DNA of 64,000 nucleotides from Nilaparvata lugens (lineage: Eukaryota; Arthropoda; Insecta; Hemiptera; Delphacidae): the NCBI RefSeq assembly GCF_014356525.2, contig NC_052511.1, positions 16,995,236 through 17,059,235 of the forward strand, written 5' to 3'. A program made the translations under genes and the position numbers. The stretch's first letter is position 1. Each line of letters starts with the position of its first letter. Shown piece after piece: positions 33,204-44,539 of the stretch. The notes under the pieces were generated by a model, which did no database searches, was not told where the DNA came from, and worked only from the letters and a program-made list of their open reading frames with translations.

Positions 33204-33806
33204 ATTATTACGAAAGAAGAAATTGTAATAACATTCATACAGAAATGTTCCATCTGATAACAGTAAATTGAGTTTAATTCCCAGAGGAATGCAAAAATTT
33301 CCCTCACAAAAGCCCAGTTACACAAAAGCCGGTTAAATTTTAATCCTGATTAACTTCACGTGAACCAAATCAGAGAAGACCATTTCAAAAAGATGGATCT
33401 ACTGGAATTAATCAGGATTGAAAATAGCCCGGCATTTTTGCAACCGGCACTAAGTAGACCTGATTGAATATTTACAAAAGTTCAACAGCTTAGTCATAAT
33501 TTTGACACAGTCCCACACACATGAACTCGCTCACTCACTTCCATCACCAACAGACGACAAAATAATTATTATCAGCTGTTTTTCCAAGGATGAATAATAA
33601 TTATCCTTTTAATGTCCTTCAGCGAGTTTTCTCAGGGATGAGATCTAGTGCAATCGAATCTTTATATTATAAACCTACTATGTTCTGAATTTCGTGAGAA
33701 TCGTTAGAGCCGTTTTCGAGATCCGGTGAAATACAAACATGTAAACATCTAAACATCCAAACATCTAAACATAAAAACAGAAGTTGCTCGTTCAATAGTA
33801 CAGGAT
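33165..33806 (+). mobile_element. Non-autonomous dispersed element with CGAGCTTCGCTC head, copy 1
   Basis: The head GGGGCCGAGCTTCGCTC and a long tail section are shared with 55032-55726. The tail section contains AGTGCAATCGAATCTTTATA, CCTACTATGTTC, CGTTAGAGCCGTTTTCGAG and a close near GGATA. Such heads and tails are frequent in insect non-autonomous repeats. No ORF. A smaller MITE (33311-33451) is nested within it. Confidence 0.7.
33311..33451. mobile_element. MITE with AGCCCAGTTACACAAAAGCC-type ends, copy 1
   Basis: Imperfect terminal inverted repeats: left AGCCCAGTTACACAAAAGCC, right (reverse complement) GTGCCGGTTGCAAAAATGCC. Both continue into a shared inner inverted repeat TAATCCTGATTAA. 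Another member lies at 60856-61020. It is too short to encode a transposase. Confidence 0.75.
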
Positions 33807-34190
33807 AATATAATGTAGCCATTTTGAAAATGATTCTATGGAATTGAAACAAACATTTTCAAATATTATTACAATTCACAACTCATGGCCATGTTTTGAC
33901 AACGACTATATGTGAATGAAAATATGTCTTGCAGAGTTGCGGATAATCTCGCTTTCGTTGAGTTGTAATATTTATTTTCTTCTCACAGAATAATGCCCAA
34001 TTTTTCTTTGATTTGTTTTTATGATTTTCGAGAATTATGTTTTTAATAGATTCCACTTAGTTTGAGATCTAGAATGAACAATTTTTTTGTATTCTAGTTG
34101 TTTGAAATGGAAGAGAAAAACTTCCAAGCCAGCTTTTGAGAAGCGTAGTCTAAATGAGAGCGGTAACCAATATGATATGAATTATTATTA

Positions 34191-34396
34191 TTAAACGAAA
34201 ATCCAAATAAAATGCTGTAATTCACGCCGTAGACTTCTGCTAATGCAAATAATGACAGCAGGGTAAATAGCGAGATGGAAATTCGATGAGCGTTACTATT
34301 AAAAAAATTTTTTTGAATAGTTACCCTGTTGTCAATATTTGCAGAAGCAGAACTCTACGGGGTGAATTATAGCATTTAATTTGGATTTTCGTTTAA
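34191..34396. mobile_element. MITE with TTAAACGAAAATCCAAAT ends
   Basis: About 75-nt terminal inverted repeats. The left arm runs from TTAAACGAAAATCC through AATGCTGTAATTCACGCCG, and the right arm mirrors it with a few mismatches. AATAAT-type A/T sequence flanks both sides, so the target duplication is unclear. A fragment of the same end lies at about 37034-37070. Confidence 0.85.
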
Positions 34397-35379
34397 TAAT
34401 AATTATTATCAATTCATTAGCATTTGAATAATTCCCATCAGTAATTCTCTCAGTAATTCCCATCTGTAGAATATGATATGAGTTTTTAAAAAAAGTAAAG
34501 TCTTCTGAAAATACTTCCAGAAGGAAGTCGAAAATGTCTGAGTAGAATATTCACCGTGCAGGAAGCAGCAAAGCGTGCCGCGGGAAGATCACCAGGGCCA
34601 TATAAAAAAGAGTGTTTCACATTTTTCAGCTCGGCTCTAACGCAGAAGATAATAGCAAGACATTGTGGATTATTATTTATCTTATATGAATTACTTTTTC
34701 ATGTGAGCTTCAAATTTTTACTTATATGTTACTTGTGAGAGTATCTGTCTTCTTGCTTCATCAACCATAAATGAATGAATTGGATCATCATTTCATCGAA
34801 TTGACCAGTGGACTACTCATCGTATTCGATTATCTGTTTTCATATAGCAAAGCGTGAAAACAGATTAATATTAGTAATTATTATTTGAATTTTCTATTTG
34901 TTAGCCTGCTATGGAATGATTTCTATCCTAATAATCGAAAAATGATAACTTTATACATCTACTGATATCCATCAGTTTATTATCCAACGATGTATTTAAT
35001 TCAACAGAAGTGGCGGTTGGCGAATGTTCTGTCGTGACAGTCTGAGAGTGGTCTGCGAGAGAGAGAAACGATTCAGTTAAGGATGCTAATCATATTATTT
35101 TCATCAATTTATTGAACGAGCGTGAAGAGCTCTTACTGATGATTAGAGCATTGAGTCGTTGTCCGTTTGTGGGTGTTTATGTTCGACGATTATTTTGGAT
35201 CGGTTTCATCCATCAACTTCCAAATTCTCAACACATATTCTTTGAACCATCATACAGACCAAGTTCGTTGGCTAACGAAATTTACTCACTTCTCCTGTCT
35301 TGACTTACCATCTAGCTGACTTCTCATTTGTGTTTTGGGAGTTAGGACTATCCTCCATGTCCTTTATGCCCAGAAAAGT
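34397..35379. other. Stretch without recognised gene
   Basis: A 63-codon frame (35112-35303, no ATG start) and a 60-codon frame (34556-34738) show no family features. No repeats noted. Confidence 0.4.
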
Positions 35380-35388
35380 GATTTCAGC
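35380..35388. repeat. 9-bp target duplication, left
   Basis: GATTTCAGC, repeated at 35782-35790, flanks the inverted-repeat element. Confidence 0.8.
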
Positions 35389-35781
35389 CTTAGACCACTT
35401 ATAGAATAGACACGCTGGGAAGTCTAGCCTCTGAAGCCAACATCTACTGCCAAATCCACCCATCTTGACGTCACAACAGTGACGTCACGCATCGTATGGA
35501 AATTATAGAAAACTTTTTTGAGTTTGTTGTATAAGTGTTTGTGGTGTTTAAATTACATTGTTCCGCCGATATCACATAACACATTATAACTTAACCGATA
35601 TCGTTCTTGCCCGTAGCTGGAAATAACCTAAAAACACCATGAATCTGAAATAGACACAATCTGAAAGTTTTCCATACGATGCGTGACGTCACTGTTGTGA
35701 CGTCAAGATGGGTGGATTTGGCAGTAGATGTTGGCTTCAGAGGCTAGACTTCCCAGAGTGTCTATTCTATAACTGGTCTAA
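35389..35781. mobile_element. Mutator-like MITE with 113-bp terminal inverted repeats
   Basis: Arms 35390-35502 and 35668-35781 are inverted with only a few mismatches. The 393-bp unit is bordered by a perfect 9-bp duplication. Long inverted repeats plus a 9-bp duplication are typical of Mutator-superfamily non-autonomous elements. Each arm carries two perfect TGACGTCA palindromes (35466, 35480, 35684, 35698), the CRE/ATF consensus. No ORF. Confidence 0.88.
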
Positions 35782-35790
35782 GATTTCAGC
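35782..35790. repeat. 9-bp target duplication, right
   Basis: GATTTCAGC, matching 35380-35388. Confidence 0.8.
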
Positions 35791-35887
35791 TGTCTATCTT
35801 CAATTCTGATTATGACTTGTTTACCCATACGGGAGGAAGACGTATGCCACGTGCATTCGGGAGTTAGTCTCAAAAAAATATTATGAA

Positions 35888-36012
35888 CTAGCCGTCAGGC
35901 TCGCTTCGCTCGCCGTATCCGTTTAGCAAGGGGGCTCTGCCTTGATTTTGATTTCAAAATCAGTACCATAGTTCCTGAGCGAGTTTTCTAGCATTGGGGG
36001 CTCACTAGTATA
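35888..36012 (+). repeat. Fragment of a GCTCGCTTCGCTCGCC-headed repeat
   Basis: The segment GTCAGGCTCGCTTCGCTC, then GGGGGCTCTGCC, then GCGAGTTTTCTAGC resembles heads and tails of common insect non-autonomous elements. It is clearly GC-richer than its flanks. No second copy in this window. Confidence 0.4.
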
Positions 36013-39000
36013 ATCAGTTTCCGCTTGAAAGCAAGCCTCACCTTAAAATCCAACCAGAATCAACTAAATCCACTCCAAAATGTTTTATTTTTTTACCAAT
36101 TAGATTTCTACATTGTCAAAAGCGATATGGCACGTTGCAGAGCTAGAAAAGTATAATAATTCCATCTTTATAATAATTCCAGCTATTATAACGAGGACCT
36201 CACTATGCTGTAATCAGTTAGATGATAAATTGATTATCCAATCAAATCCACCAGGTCGATCCTACGGAAAACTTGTATATTTTCGATGAAAAACGGGCCC
36301 AAGAATATCAAGGCTCAGGATACGGTACTGTAATTCCCAGGAACGGCACAAAGTTTCTTGCCGTGTGTCTCAGTGAATCAGTGAAGCACGAGTCGCACGT
36401 TTGTCATGGCACTTTGACAAGCAAACAGACCCTCAATGGCAATGCACAGCTACTGTGCACTTCTCAAAAGCGATTGAGCAAAGCAATTTATCATCAGAGT
36501 GTGGCATAAGGGAGCGACGTTGGTTTGCCTTTCAAAAGACGAGAAGAGCTCAGACGCATGGCTCGGAAAAGGCATCGATTAATAAATAAATGGAGAGACA
36601 ATTCTCACACACTCCAACATCTTTCTCTCTTTTCTGCAAGAGAAAATCCTCGAACAGCCAGACACTCCAACACCTCTCTATCTCTCTTTTCAGCAAGATA
36701 AGTATCGGGTTGGGGGATGGTGTGACGATTGATTTCGGATGATTGATGTAGGTCCTGAATGTGGGCGATTTTTCAGACACATCTCGTGTTTGGATCTCGT
36801 CAGCATCCCACATATTTGTGTAGGATTTATTGGTTGATGCTAGTATGAATGCTGAGTTAGCTTCAAACTGTAAAACTTGAATTCATGGACTAGAACCCGA
36901 AAATATTCGAGAACCTTCAACTTTGGAATTAATCAATTTGTTTTTTCCCATTAGATGTGAGAATATATTTGAGGAGGAAGACAAAATGTAGCCAAGCTCG
37001 TTGGAGAAAAAGTGGTGAAATTTATTACTATAATTTAAACGAAAATCCAAATTAAATGTTGTAATCTATCTGAATTAAATTTCCATGTGGTGAAATTTAA
37101 ATCTAAACTCATACTACACTCAGTTGAAGCAAATCACTACTTGAAGGAATGGTATGAATATTGGAATCAGCATCCAACCAAACCAGGATAACAAATGAAG
37201 ATCAACTTCTATTCATGAAAAAGAACCTGAAAGTATTCGAAAACTTTCGACTTTTGAATTGAACAATAATTTTATTCGCTCTCATTGGATATTCAGAATC
37301 AGGATATTGAAGGAAGGAGACAAAAACGTAGCCAAGCTTGTTGAAGAATTACTGGCGGAAATCAAATCCAAATATACTACTCAGCTGAAACAAATAGCTA
37401 CTTAAAAGTATGAGTCTGCATATTTGCACTGTGTCCTTTTTCATCTGACACAATACACATCACATCACTAAATACATAAAAGAAAACTCACCATATATTA
37501 TCTTTGTTCGAAACAGATTTATTCTCAAAGCAAAAGTCCACAACATGTACATCTCAAACTAAAAATCCAACGTATTTCTCTCGTTTGCCATAACCTCCCA
37601 ATCCATGTCTGTTCCTCTTAGGTTCATAAAAGATTATATAATAATAATGTATTATTTAACTAAACATATCACAGATTATGAAACTTATGGTAGATGGTAC
37701 ACAAGGTATGAGGAGAGTAACTCACTAAATGAGAGCTATAACATAGAACGAGTACAAATATAATATCATTATCAATATATTATATCATTATTAAATCAGA
37801 AACTAATGATTAACGATTTCCACTTTTACAATAAGTATAGGATCACAATAATTATTCAAACTACGCTCACGTGAACCTTAAGGTTTGTTTGTGAGTCGTG
37901 AGTTCGAATATTATTATTAAAAAAGTTGAAACAAATAATGGGTTTATAATGTAGAATGAAGAACATTCTACTACGGGACATTGATCATTTGTTTATACAA
38001 TTCCGGACGCGTTTCAAGGCATTGAGCTTAAAAATGAGCGTTTCAAATCTTCAGCTTACAGGTACCTTCGGATATCATGTTGCCCTAGTTTAAAAATTTC
38101 ACCCTTCCTCGCCAGAGATGGTTTGAATTCTAACTGATTAGATTATTGACCAACTGTTCTAGTTGGGATAAAAACCTTTGAAATAATTTTATATATAAAT
38201 GAAGAGAAGGAAGGGGGGAATGTGAGAATAAAAGTTTCAATATTTGAAATCCTTTACAAACTTATTTTGGCAGAAAAATCCGACAAACTAAACATATCAT
38301 AGTAGAAAAAACAGAAAATATTCTATAGACAAACTAAACATATCATAGTAGAAAAAACAGAAAATATTCAATAGAAAGGTTTATAATGTAGAATGAAGAA
38401 TGTCATTGAAGCTTGAATCCCCGATCGATTCGATTTTGCATCTGTAACCAATACATGACTAGCCTAAAAAAAAAACAATATTTAGAAAGAAATTTAAAAA
38501 TCACACCTAGTATTTGCATCTGACTAATCCGGAGCAAGCTTACGTTTTTTAAAGCAGCGAATAGGTTTGAAGTGAAATTTAAAAAGCACTTCCGACTTCC
38601 CTGGGAATCTCAGACTCATTGTCCATTCGTTCATTCATTCATTGAACCACTGAAGCGTTGCCCGCTATCTAAATACATTGTAATAAGCATAGTGTTCTTT
38701 CTCCAAACTAGATAATAGAACTAGTTTGGGAGGTGCCAATAGGATAATTCTTTCTCGACATCACAAATTTAAGCAACTTATTTTGGAAGGAATAAAACGA
38801 TTTTAGATGACCATTGAGTTATTCCCAATAAGTTTTTCAAGAACATAAACCACTAATAATGACGAGATAATTTGGATGGGCATTGAAATATCAAATGCTT
38901 TTCTCTTCCCAGACAATGCGATTCAAGAATGTTCATTAGATAAGAATATGAATGATGATGAATGATGAATGATTCATATGAATAATTACCACAGTATCAA

Positions 39001-39167
39001 CTTCTCAACTACACAAAAAATGTTCACTAGGCTACGAACAATTCGTAAAATATTCAATTGAAAAATCAACCAAAGGCAATCATTCTCATGTATTATTTAG
39101 AATGAGTTTGATTGTTTGAGAACATTTTGTAGCGAGATGCAGAGAAACTTGATCATATAGACATCAA
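36013..39167. other. Long stretch without recognised gene
   Basis: A frame at 36273-36509 and an overlapping one at 36401-36589 are GC-richer than average but match nothing I know. A local duplication of a roughly 40-bp CT-rich unit (CACTCCAACAtctttctctc and CACTCCAACAcctctctatc) occurs at about 36608-36705. A second copy of GGTTTATAATGTAGAATGAA joins 37950 and 38379. Confidence 0.4.
38282..38369 (+). repeat. Two-copy tandem duplication, 46-bp period
   Basis: GACAAACTAAACATATCATA continuing to GAAAATATTC is repeated exactly over 42 nt at 38282-38323 and 38328-38369. Confidence 0.95.
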
Positions 39168-39350
39168 AGGTCAAGCCACACGAAGCGTTTTTATCAGGCA
39201 TTTACAGAAAAATCGTCTGGGCAGGAAGCTTTCTAATTGGCTGATTATCATCTTCTTCCCAAATATCAATCCAAACAGCCAATCGGAGAGCTTTCTGCCC
39301 TGCCGACTCGTCTGAAAATGCCTAAAAAAATGCTCTGTGTGGCCCTCAGA
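39168..39350. mobile_element. MITE with GGCCACAC-type ends beside the hAT element
   Basis: The left arm (GTCAAGCCACACGAAGC, then GGCATTTACAG, then GGGCAGGAAGCTTTC, then ATTGGCTG) mirrors the right arm (reverse complement GAGGGCCACACAGAGC, GGCATTTTCAG, GGGCAGAAAGCTCTC, ATTGGCTG). That gives about 80-nt imperfect arms. It ends only 6 nt before the hAT target duplication. A related GGCAGGGCAGGAAGCTCTC occurs near 61980. Confidence 0.75.
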
Positions 39351-39356
39351 ATCTGT

Positions 39357-39364
39357 CTTTCAAG
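39357..39364. repeat. 8-bp target duplication, left
   Basis: CTTTCAAG, exactly repeated at 45340-45347. Confidence 0.92.
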
Positions 39365-39782
39365 TAGGGATGTCAATCCCGGGATCCCGGTTCATTTTTG
39401 ATACCTAACAATCCCGGGATTTTTCAGCGTCAATCCCGGGATTTTCGGGATTGTAAACCTGAAATTGTGAATCATATTTTCCCAAAAAACAATTCAATAA
39501 GGTATTGAATTCATTTACGGTGATGAATATGAGTTTTTATAACTAATTTATTGTTTCAAGTGTTTGACTAATTCATTCTACAGGCACAGCCTACAGTTTC
39601 ATATACATAATATTGATTATATAGGCCTCTTTCACACGATAGGAGACGTGCAACTTGAACACTGAACAGTGTTCACGTTTTTTTGTCGAAGTACATTGAG
39701 TCAAATCGTATCTTTCACATGGTGACTCCTATCCAGGAACCTCGTTTTGTCACGTCTTTTCCCCTCGAGGCAAGCAGAGGCA

Positions 39783-39971
39783 AGATCTAACAACTATGCC
39801 GACGTTTGCTCAAAAGTATGACTCATCACTTTTTCTCAAAGTCTAGCTTCCTTAAAAATATAGATGGAAGATTTCTGATTTCGGATTTGGATTCAGCGAC
39901 CCCAAATTCTTTAAAGCGTAAGTCCCGTTTTCGAAAATATCTGAAAACAAGGAAGTTATGGCTGTTTTTAA
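39783..39971 (+). repeat. Internal inverted repeat of the hAT element, left
   Basis: About 190 bp match 44178-44366 in inverted orientation at high identity, with landmarks CTATGCCGACGTTTGCTC, GATTTCGGATTTGGATTC and CGACCCCAAATTCT. The pair lies at unequal distances from the two ends, so it is a separate inserted repeat family rather than an extension of the terminal repeats. Confidence 0.85.
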
Positions 39972-40529
39972 GATTCTACTGTACAGCTCTGAAATTTCGT
40001 ATTTTAGTTCCGCCACTTCCCACTATGACAGATTCAGCGCTGGAGAGAGTTCGTTTGGAGGAGTAAAGACATATTGGAAGTCTAGAAGTGTCTCCCCCAC
40101 CAATTGACCATTGCTACAAGTGAGCAACAAAAAGGAGGGAGAAAGAAATGGCAAAAACCTCTGTCTCCATTCATGATTTCTGGTTCTGGAACAATGAGTC
40201 ACGTTCCAACCAAGACACGACAAAGTATATTTGGCTACTACGTTATTGAATGCTAGAAAAGGGACAAAGCTATTCTCATGAGTGCTGCTCGTATCTTGAA
40301 ATGCAACATTCCAACCTATTTCACACCAATTTGAACAAAATCATTGCTAGATTCTCTATTATATCAGTAGGCCTATAACTGTTATACAGTATGTATAAAT
40401 CTGTTATACAAAAATAATTATTTATATTGATGACTCTTGGCCTTGTAAATGAGCGAGTAACGAAAATCTTTCATAACAGGCATTTGTAAATTTAAAAATA
40501 AGGTAAGTTCTTGTCAGTTCTGAATTGAA

Positions 40530-41170
40530 AAAAAAAACAAATTCAAATTCAAATAAAATTTATTTCCGTAAAATAATACATTGAAAAAATTATTAGTTTT
40601 GTAATCTACAATCAATTGTACAATTCAAGTCAAATCTAAATCGAATTTTTAGCATTATAGCAATATACATAGGCTACAGTTTACAATAAATCAAACTTGC
40701 ATTAACAATAAATCAATAATAAATAAATATACAAATAAAATGAAATAATTGGAAATAACCCATAGGTTACAGAACCTGTTTGGGAAGAATGAAATTGTTC
40801 TTTTGAACAAGATGATTACAGTATGGAAAAGATTAGAACAAAAAAGATTATAGTAATGGATAAATAAATAAAATTGAAAATATATAAATAAAATAGATAG
40901 AAAAAAAAATAAAAATAACAGTTAAACATTTTCTTGGAACATTAAAGCCTCTAGAAGTGCTGCATTCACCAGCTATTTTTTAATCAATTTAGACGGATTT
41001 GTTGGAAAAATTGTGTAGCTTCAAGTAAACATGCTAGATAATGTAAATTAGTTTTATAGAATAGGATCAATTATTAATTTACATTGATAAACTACAATAA
41101 GTCAGAAGATAATTGAATTATATCCTAAAGGTAGTCAGCCCAGGAATTCAATATCACATAAATATACACT
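40530..41170 (-). repeat. Putative retroelement 3' end, minus strand
   Basis: On the minus strand the block ends in TTTATTTGAATTTGAATTTG, like the tails of non-LTR elements here. Its interior is A/T-rich with no readable reverse transcriptase, so only the tail supports the call and the far boundary is arbitrary. Confidence 0.35.
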
Positions 41171-41500
41171 ATACTGTTACTAGAACTACTATTGCACTAG
41201 AAACTGAAGCTGCTATTATACCCTACAACTTCAAATTTATCAATATCAGAAGAAAACTTTTCTTTGTGAGTTTTCTCAAACACAAAATGTGTGCGAGAAG
41301 TACAAACTCATTACTTGTTTTAAAATTGAAAAATTAATCTAAAAAAGTATTATTAATAATAAAAAAATAATATAAAAGAAGTAATTGAAAATATATTTCT
41401 ATGTATTTTAAATATATATTTCAGCGGAAGTTGAGACAGATAAGACGATAAAATATTTTGATGGTCTTCAAACAATATTACGTGAATTTTGAGAAATAAT

Positions 41501-41760
41501 AAGCCTTACTTCTTCTTGTTCTCCTTCTTCTTGTTCTCCTTCTTCACCTTCTCCTCTTTCTTCTCCTATTCCTCCTTCTTCACCTTCTCCTCCTTCTTTT
41601 TATCTTTTTCTCATTCCTCCTCCACCTTCTCCTCCTTCTTTTCCCCTTATTCTTCTTCTCCCTCTTTTCCATCCACTTCTCCTCACTCTTTCCGTTCTAA
41701 ATCTTCTCATTCTCCTCCTCGCTCTCACTCGTTTCTTTCTCTTTTTCTCTCTGCACAAAT
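41501..41760. repeat. Pyrimidine-rich tract (CTT/CTC)
   Basis: An irregular CTTCTT/CTCCTT run, nearly all C and T on the plus strand. The open frame over it (Ser/Phe/Pro-rich) is an artefact of composition. Confidence 0.85.
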
Positions 41761-41952
41761 GCCCTTACCGGTGCAATGAACAATGAAAAATGACTTTGTT
41801 AAAAATGAAAATATTGAAATTTTGCAAAATTGAAGACACAAATATAGAATTGAACACAAACCATAACTACTACTATAAAAGGAGAAAAGGAAGAATAGTT
41901 ATGTTTGTATAATTGATTGTGTTTGAGGAGATGTTGTGGTATTTCTCCATAA

Positions 41953-42155
41953 TGGAAAATAAAAACAAATATTGTCACATACCACTTATTTATTATTAAA
42001 ACTTACATTAAAGTAATGTAAGCCTAGGCCATTATGAAACTAGGTACATTACTTTAATGTAAGTTTACTTTAATAAAGTATCACTTTAATAATACTTTAA
42101 TGTAAGTTTTAATAATAAATAAGTGGTATGTGACAATATTTGTTTTTATTTTCCA
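41953..42155. repeat. Perfect 63-nt inverted repeat inside the hAT element
   Basis: Arms 41953-42015 and 42093-42155 are exact reverse complements. The loop (42016-42092) contains further ACATTAAAGT/ACTTTAATGT copies. A 12-nt direct repeat AGTTATGTTTGT lies at 41897 and 42155 and might be a target duplication. The right arm covers the AATAAA of the adjacent minus-strand exonuclease-like fragment. Confidence 0.93.
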
Positions 42156-42173
42156 GTTATGTTTGTGTCATCA

Positions 42174-42413
42174 TTATTTCTTCTTACGTGCTTCTTGCGC
42201 CTCAATAATCCAATCTGGATTTCGAATTGGCATTGAACGCGTGTGTCGAGGATCAACAAGTTCCGGCAATACACAGTCCATATAAAATTTTTTCAATTGT
42301 TCAAGAATCTTCGAACTCCAGAACTGCTCATCTTTGTATACAGTAACAACTTCTGTCCCCTTTGGCGACCATATACAAAATAAGCAGTACTGACGTTTCG
42401 TAATGTGGAGTTT
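42174..42413 (-). pseudogene. C-terminal exon fragment resembling a YqaJ/lambda-type exonuclease
   Basis: Read on the minus strand, an 80-codon frame opens right after a splice-acceptor-like TTTTCATTTATAG and ends at TAA (42174-42176). AATAAA follows at once in the inverted repeat. The peptide begins LHITKRQYCLFCIWSPKGTE and continues with KDEQFWSSKILEQLKKFY, CVLPELVDPRHTR and MPIRNPDWI. The pattern of 'QLHIT..xYC.F..W.P', then 'D..FW', then 'L..FY...LPE' matches, from memory, the end of YqaJ-like viral recombinase/alkaline exonuclease domains common in hemipteran genomes. In the full enzyme the nuclease Asp/Glu/Lys cluster lies upstream, and I cannot find it here. It is therefore a fragment or an exon of a gene broken by transposition. 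Name by resemblance only. Confidence 0.55.
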
Positions 42414-44177
42414 CTATAAATGAAAACCCATAGTAACTTATCACAAATGACTGGATGAACTGTCACTGTCACGTTTCAACGAACTAATAAGTCACACATG
42501 GCATGGATATGGCAAAAGCTAGCTGGAATTGATTGATTGATTGATTGATTGATTGAGTACTTGAGAGAGTACTTGAGAGGAATTGAGAGACAGAGAGAGT
42601 GTAACAGACTTCTCATCTATTCCCTTCCCATTCCCACTCTTTCTTGTGGTCATTCATTCAATTCATTCATTGATACACTGCTGGGCAGTCTTAGTATGTA
42701 AGTAGTAGGTGGTGGGGGTTACATTTCAACAGTAGAGCTCTCTGGAGAATAACCCTCGAACTAGGTTGGCAATGTAACGGTTCATTTTTGGTTCAAATTT
42801 GCAATTTAACGACTCAGTTTATTGCAAAACTATTAGGAATTTGAACAAAATTCAAACGGATTTAGATTTGTGTTGTTATTCTAAAGGTCACTGTATTTTC
42901 AAATTCGTTTCTCGATGCTTCTTTTCCAAAATAGCAAATTCATGTTTAAATAGCTAAAATAAGAAAAACTTGAAGAAATAATGAAATTATGAAAAGCGTA
43001 TGCTCTCTGTAAAAGCATATAGTTGAGTCCTACGAACTTTCAAGGAAATAGTTCAATCCATTCTTGAGGTATGAGTGTAAGCAATATGCTTACTTTTCAG
43101 CTTGTTAGGTGGGTGTGCAGTAGAATCTTAATAAAGCTTTCTATTATCATATAATTATACGGTAAAAACGAACAGGTACTGTACTATACAGTACATAAGT
43201 ACTCTAGCTATTATAATACAACTTACACTGTATTCGTGTAGGAAATTTGGTAGGTTATTTATCTTGATTTCTGAAAATACCCCAAAATAAGGGAGTAAGA
43301 TAACTTTGAAAAACCAAAGTTTTCCTGCCGATTGAAGAAACATTAAAAATTAGTCTAAGATATATTATGTCTTAGAATAAAAACGTGTAACAAATATCAG
43401 ATCACTATTCAAGCTATCAAGCTTTTCATAAATGTATTTGTCTCCTCATGGCAGAAGGTTTGCGCCCAACGTTTTCACTTAAACATTTCTATGATTAAAT
43501 TGTGATAGAGAACATTATCGTATTGATCTTCTAAATCCAGTTACATGTACATCGATTTTCGTAAAATTTATTTTTTTACCGTTCCTATGAGTTCTAAGAA
43601 TTCTATGAATTGTTTGTACAGGTTCATCACAGGCCAGGCTGGTCTGAGCTATTCATGACTTTTTTTCAGTATGCATTATCAACTCAGCAGTTCTAATACA
43701 CAGACATCACTACTTGGAATGCCATGACATTTTCTATTCTTTCAATTCCTATTATTACCATAGATCGATTCAGATCAGCACAATGTTTATACTGTATGTT
43801 CATAATAGATTTTTCTGATTGTAAAAAGAAATAGAATAATTGCTGGGAATTTAAAGTGATATTCAACGATTTGAACCTGATAAATTGGATTGTTGAATGA
43901 CAATTGAAATTCAGTGAATTTTACTGTACAACATTCCTTTTCCTCCTATTTTATTGGGTGATGAATGGAGATGATTTATGATTTCATATTTGGATTCATC
44001 TTTTCATAGTTCAATATTTTTTTTGGAAAACTAGAACTTTTAAAAATTAAAAATGTTTATGTATAAACTTCTCAGGTGTTCAAAAACTTCTTAAAACCTT
44101 TGCCTGTCCCTTTGTGAGGCAGGAGTATTATTATCTTAGTACGTACTATATAATCATATGATAATGGAAAGCTATAT
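42414..44177. other. hAT interior without recognised gene
   Basis: No further exonuclease exon was found on the minus strand. A GATT/TTGA microsatellite is at 42528-42556, and a small palindrome GTACTGTACTATACAGTAC near 43177. The remainder is AT-rich. Confidence 0.4.
42528..42556. repeat. GATT tetranucleotide microsatellite
   Basis: About seven GATT units. Confidence 0.9.
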
Positions 44178-44366
44178 TAAAAACAGCTATAACTCCCTTG
44201 TTTTCGTGTATTTTTGAAAATGGGACTTACACTTTACAGAATTTGGGGTCGCTGAATCCAAATCCGAAATCAGAAATCTTCTATCTATATTTTTAAGGAA
44301 GTTTGACTTTGAGAAAAAGTGATGAGTCATAGGTTTGAGCAAACGTCGGCATAGTTGTTAGATCTG
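44178..44366 (-). repeat. Internal inverted repeat of the hAT element, right
   Basis: Partner of 39783-39971. Confidence 0.85.
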
Positions 44367-44539
44367 TCGGCTTATTCGTAAGATCCCCATGTGAAAGTAC
44401 AGGAGAGCTGCAAAATAAGAAATATGATCTTCCGTAATATGATATTCCAGGAGCGAGGTCTCTGCCGTGTGAAACTGGCCATACTGTACTCTTTATTGGC
44501 TTAATAGAATTCGCATTATCAGTTTGCATAATTGGCAGA

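Noticed and set aside
36273..36589. GC-richer overlapping open frames
   Set aside because: No ATG-supported frame with family features and no splice context that I trust; left as unannotated spacer.
37890..37925. tRNA-like GAGTTCGAAT near GTGAGTCGTG
   Set aside because: No foldable acceptor or anticodon arms around it.
41489..41779. Ser/Phe-rich plus-strand frame
   Set aside because: Artefact of the CTT/CTC tract.
43170..43205. GTACTGTACTATACAGTAC palindrome
   Set aside because: Short AT/GTAC palindrome, likely by chance; no flanking structure.
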